Made by a program: the position numbers and the translations under genes
Notes under the pieces: model-generated
Told to the model about the DNA's origin: nothing
What the model saw: the letters and a program-made list of their open reading frames with translations, nothing else
Databases searched by the model: none
Part shown: positions 45,107-46,042 of the stretch, piece after piece
How positions within the stretch are numbered: the first letter of the stretch is position 1
Layout: each line of letters starts with the position of its first letter
Assembly (NCBI GenBank): GCA_945900965.1
Contig: CAMDKM010000027.1
Coordinates: 1 to 46,042 of the forward strand
Origin: Bordetella parapertussis
GTDB taxonomy: Bacteria; Pseudomonadota; Gammaproteobacteria; Burkholderiales; JACQAP01
Direction of reading: 5' to 3'
Length of the DNA stretch: 46,042 bases

Positions 45107-45744
45107 TGAACGAAGAGCAGTCAATCGAGAAGATGACGGGTCTCGCAATACTCCAAGTGGCTATTGTTGCTAACGACTCGGGGAGCTGCGAGCCCCGCTT
45201 CGCACCCCTAACTTCTTACCCCTCACCCCTTACGTCTTTCGCTACTCGCCTCACGCCTCCCGCCTCACGCCTCACCCCCAACGGCTTCACCTACATCGGC
45301 CTGCTCATTTTCATCGCACTGATCGGTATCGCGCTGGCGGGCACAGGGATGATCTGGCATACGGAAAGCCTGCGAGCAAAAGAAGCGGAGCTGTTGTTTA
45401 TCGGCAATCAATATCGCGGCGCGATAGCGCGTTATTACGACAGCACGCCGGGGTTGCCCAAAAAATATCCGAGAACAGTGGAAGAATTATTGAAGGACAA
45501 TCGATTTCCCGGCGCCAAACGATACCTGCGAAAAATCTACGTCGATCCGATGACCGGCAAGGCCGAATGGGGCATTGTCGCCTCCGCCGATGGGGGCGTG
45601 ATGGGTGTGTACAGTTTATTCGACCGAGATGTTCTGAAGACGGGCAACTTCAGCGTGGCTGACCAGGAATTCGAAGGCAAGGCGCGCTATTCGGATTGGA
45701 AATTCACCTATGCGGCCAAACGGCGGCGCAGGAAGGCAAACTAG
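45106..45744 (+). CDS. Pseudopilin 3, lacking Glu5
   Basis: 212 residues, GTG start sharing one base with the previous stop; ATG 45132 is an alternative. Cleavage site G^FTYIGLLIF: position 5 of the mature protein is Gly rather than Glu, as in tip pseudopilins such as GspK. The mature part has segments YRGAIARYYDST and RYLRKIYVDPMTGKAEWGI like GspG/H family members. The leader (about 60 residues) contains Ser-Pro-Leu-Thr/Arg-Leu-Thr-Pro repeats from a heptamer array. A lysine/arginine-rich tail ends the protein. Confidence 0.78.
   Translation: MNEEQSIEKMTGLAILQVAIVANDSGSCEPRFAPLTSYPSPLTSFATRLTPPASRLTPNGFTYIGLLIFIALIGIALAGTGMIWHTESLRAKEAELLFIGNQYRGAIARYYDSTPGLPKKYPRTVEELLKDNRFPGAKRYLRKIYVDPMTGKAEWGIVASADGGVMGVYSLFDRDVLKTGNFSVADQEFEGKARYSDWKFTYAAKRRRRKAN
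45205..45283. repeat. Heptamer array (CGCCTCA type) at pseudopilin 3
   Basis: About ten degenerate units (CCCCTCA, CGCCTCA, CGCCTCC). No complementary left arm is seen. It runs up to the codons for Asn-Gly just before the prepilin cleavage point. Confidence 0.75.
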
Positions 45745-45893
45745 AGACGGCGCCAAAAGTCGATACACCGTCGAACCAGTAGCGAACCGAATGGCGAAAT
45801 CGGATACGGGCATTGCCGAGGCTCAGCAATCCGTCAACATTACCGTCAGGGTCAGGTCTTGACATCACGTTTTTTCCCGACTAATCTCCGCGC

Positions 45894-46042
45894 ATGTCCC
45901 GCCCACTGCGTCTGGAATATCCCGGTGCGCTATATCACATCACCGCTCGCGGCAACGCGCAGGCCGCGATTTTCTTGAGCGATGCCGACAGAGAAATGTT
46001 TTTGTCCGGCTTAGGCGAAGCGGTAGAGCGATTTGGTTGGCT
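45894..46042 (+). CDS. REP-associated tyrosine transposase / IS200-like transposase, 5' part
   Basis: 49 codons are visible and the gene runs off the window. The start MSRPLRLEYPGALYHI followed by ARGN is the typical N-terminus of Y1 (HUH) transposases of the REP-associated (RAYT) group. The upstream GGTCAGGTCTTGACA (45849-45863) is a sequence often seen in front of such genes. RAYTs mobilise or maintain short palindromic repeats. The catalytic HUH and tyrosine lie outside the window. Confidence 0.85.
   Translation, partial: MSRPLRLEYPGALYHITARGNAQAAIFLSDADREMFLSGLGEAVERFGW

Overview
The window looks like a chromosomal segment of a betaproteobacterium. The evidence is the moderately GC-rich coding, the mix of genes (PhaR and PhaC of the polyhydroxybutyrate pathway, BamD, RimO, RluD, RmuC, BenE, UrtE) and the many short intergenic repeats. 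Exact placement is not possible from sequence reading alone. A cytochrome P460-family gene and a formyl-THF ligase/FolD pair would fit a C1- or nitrogen-metabolising lineage, but this is only a hint.

Layout. Positions 1-603 hold the 3' end of a urea ABC transporter ATPase (UrtE) with an internal repeat expansion. Positions 800-3400 hold three small metabolic or secreted proteins: a COG4798-type methyltransferase-like protein, an M20 amidohydrolase and a cupin. Positions 3644-7056 hold formate-THF ligase, an HNH nuclease and an M48 lipoprotein protease. Positions 7093-15840 are on the minus strand: an enoyl-CoA hydratase/isomerase, a giant AsmA protein, an ArgD-type aminotransferase behind a probable attenuator, and a secreted alpha/beta-hydrolase-domain protein. 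Positions 16278-19540 hold folD, rmuC and mtfA. Positions 19742-22296 (minus) hold small proteins and a benzoate-type transporter. Then come a YoaA/DinG helicase and a P460 cytochrome, followed by a minus-strand block with DUF1232, rimO and phaR, a probable sigma-54-dependent small RNA gene, phaC, a ZIP transporter, pgeF and rluD. After bamD and the copper genes copZ-copA, 36552-45744 is one long plus-strand operon of overlapping genes. It encodes a type II secretion/type IV pilus-like machine: F, E, L/M-like, N-like, O-like, P/C-like, secretin, and three pseudopilins. The window ends in the start of an IS200-like/REP-associated transposase.

The most striking feature is the density of intergenic repeat elements of at least four kinds. 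(1) A ~165-bp element with terminal inverted repeats and CACAGAG-type inner repeats has three copies; two of them flank phaC in opposite orientation. (2) A ~190-bp element with CGCAAAG-type inner repeats has one copy. (3) A ~110-bp MITE-like element has two direct copies flanking argD. (4) Arrays of heptamers with a TCAC core occur beside folD and asmA and in front of all three pseudopilins. These repeats form parts of genes: they supply the stop codons of phaC and asmA, and they encode the leader peptides of the three pseudopilins right up to the prepilin-peptidase cleavage glycine.

Best candidates for something undescribed are the secretion-like operon with its repeat-encoded pseudopilin leaders and a secretin carrying an extra C-terminal beta-rich domain; the sigma-54 sRNA with exposed anti-Shine-Dalgarno motifs between phaR and phaC; the attenuator-like argD leader; and the repeat-expanded UrtE.
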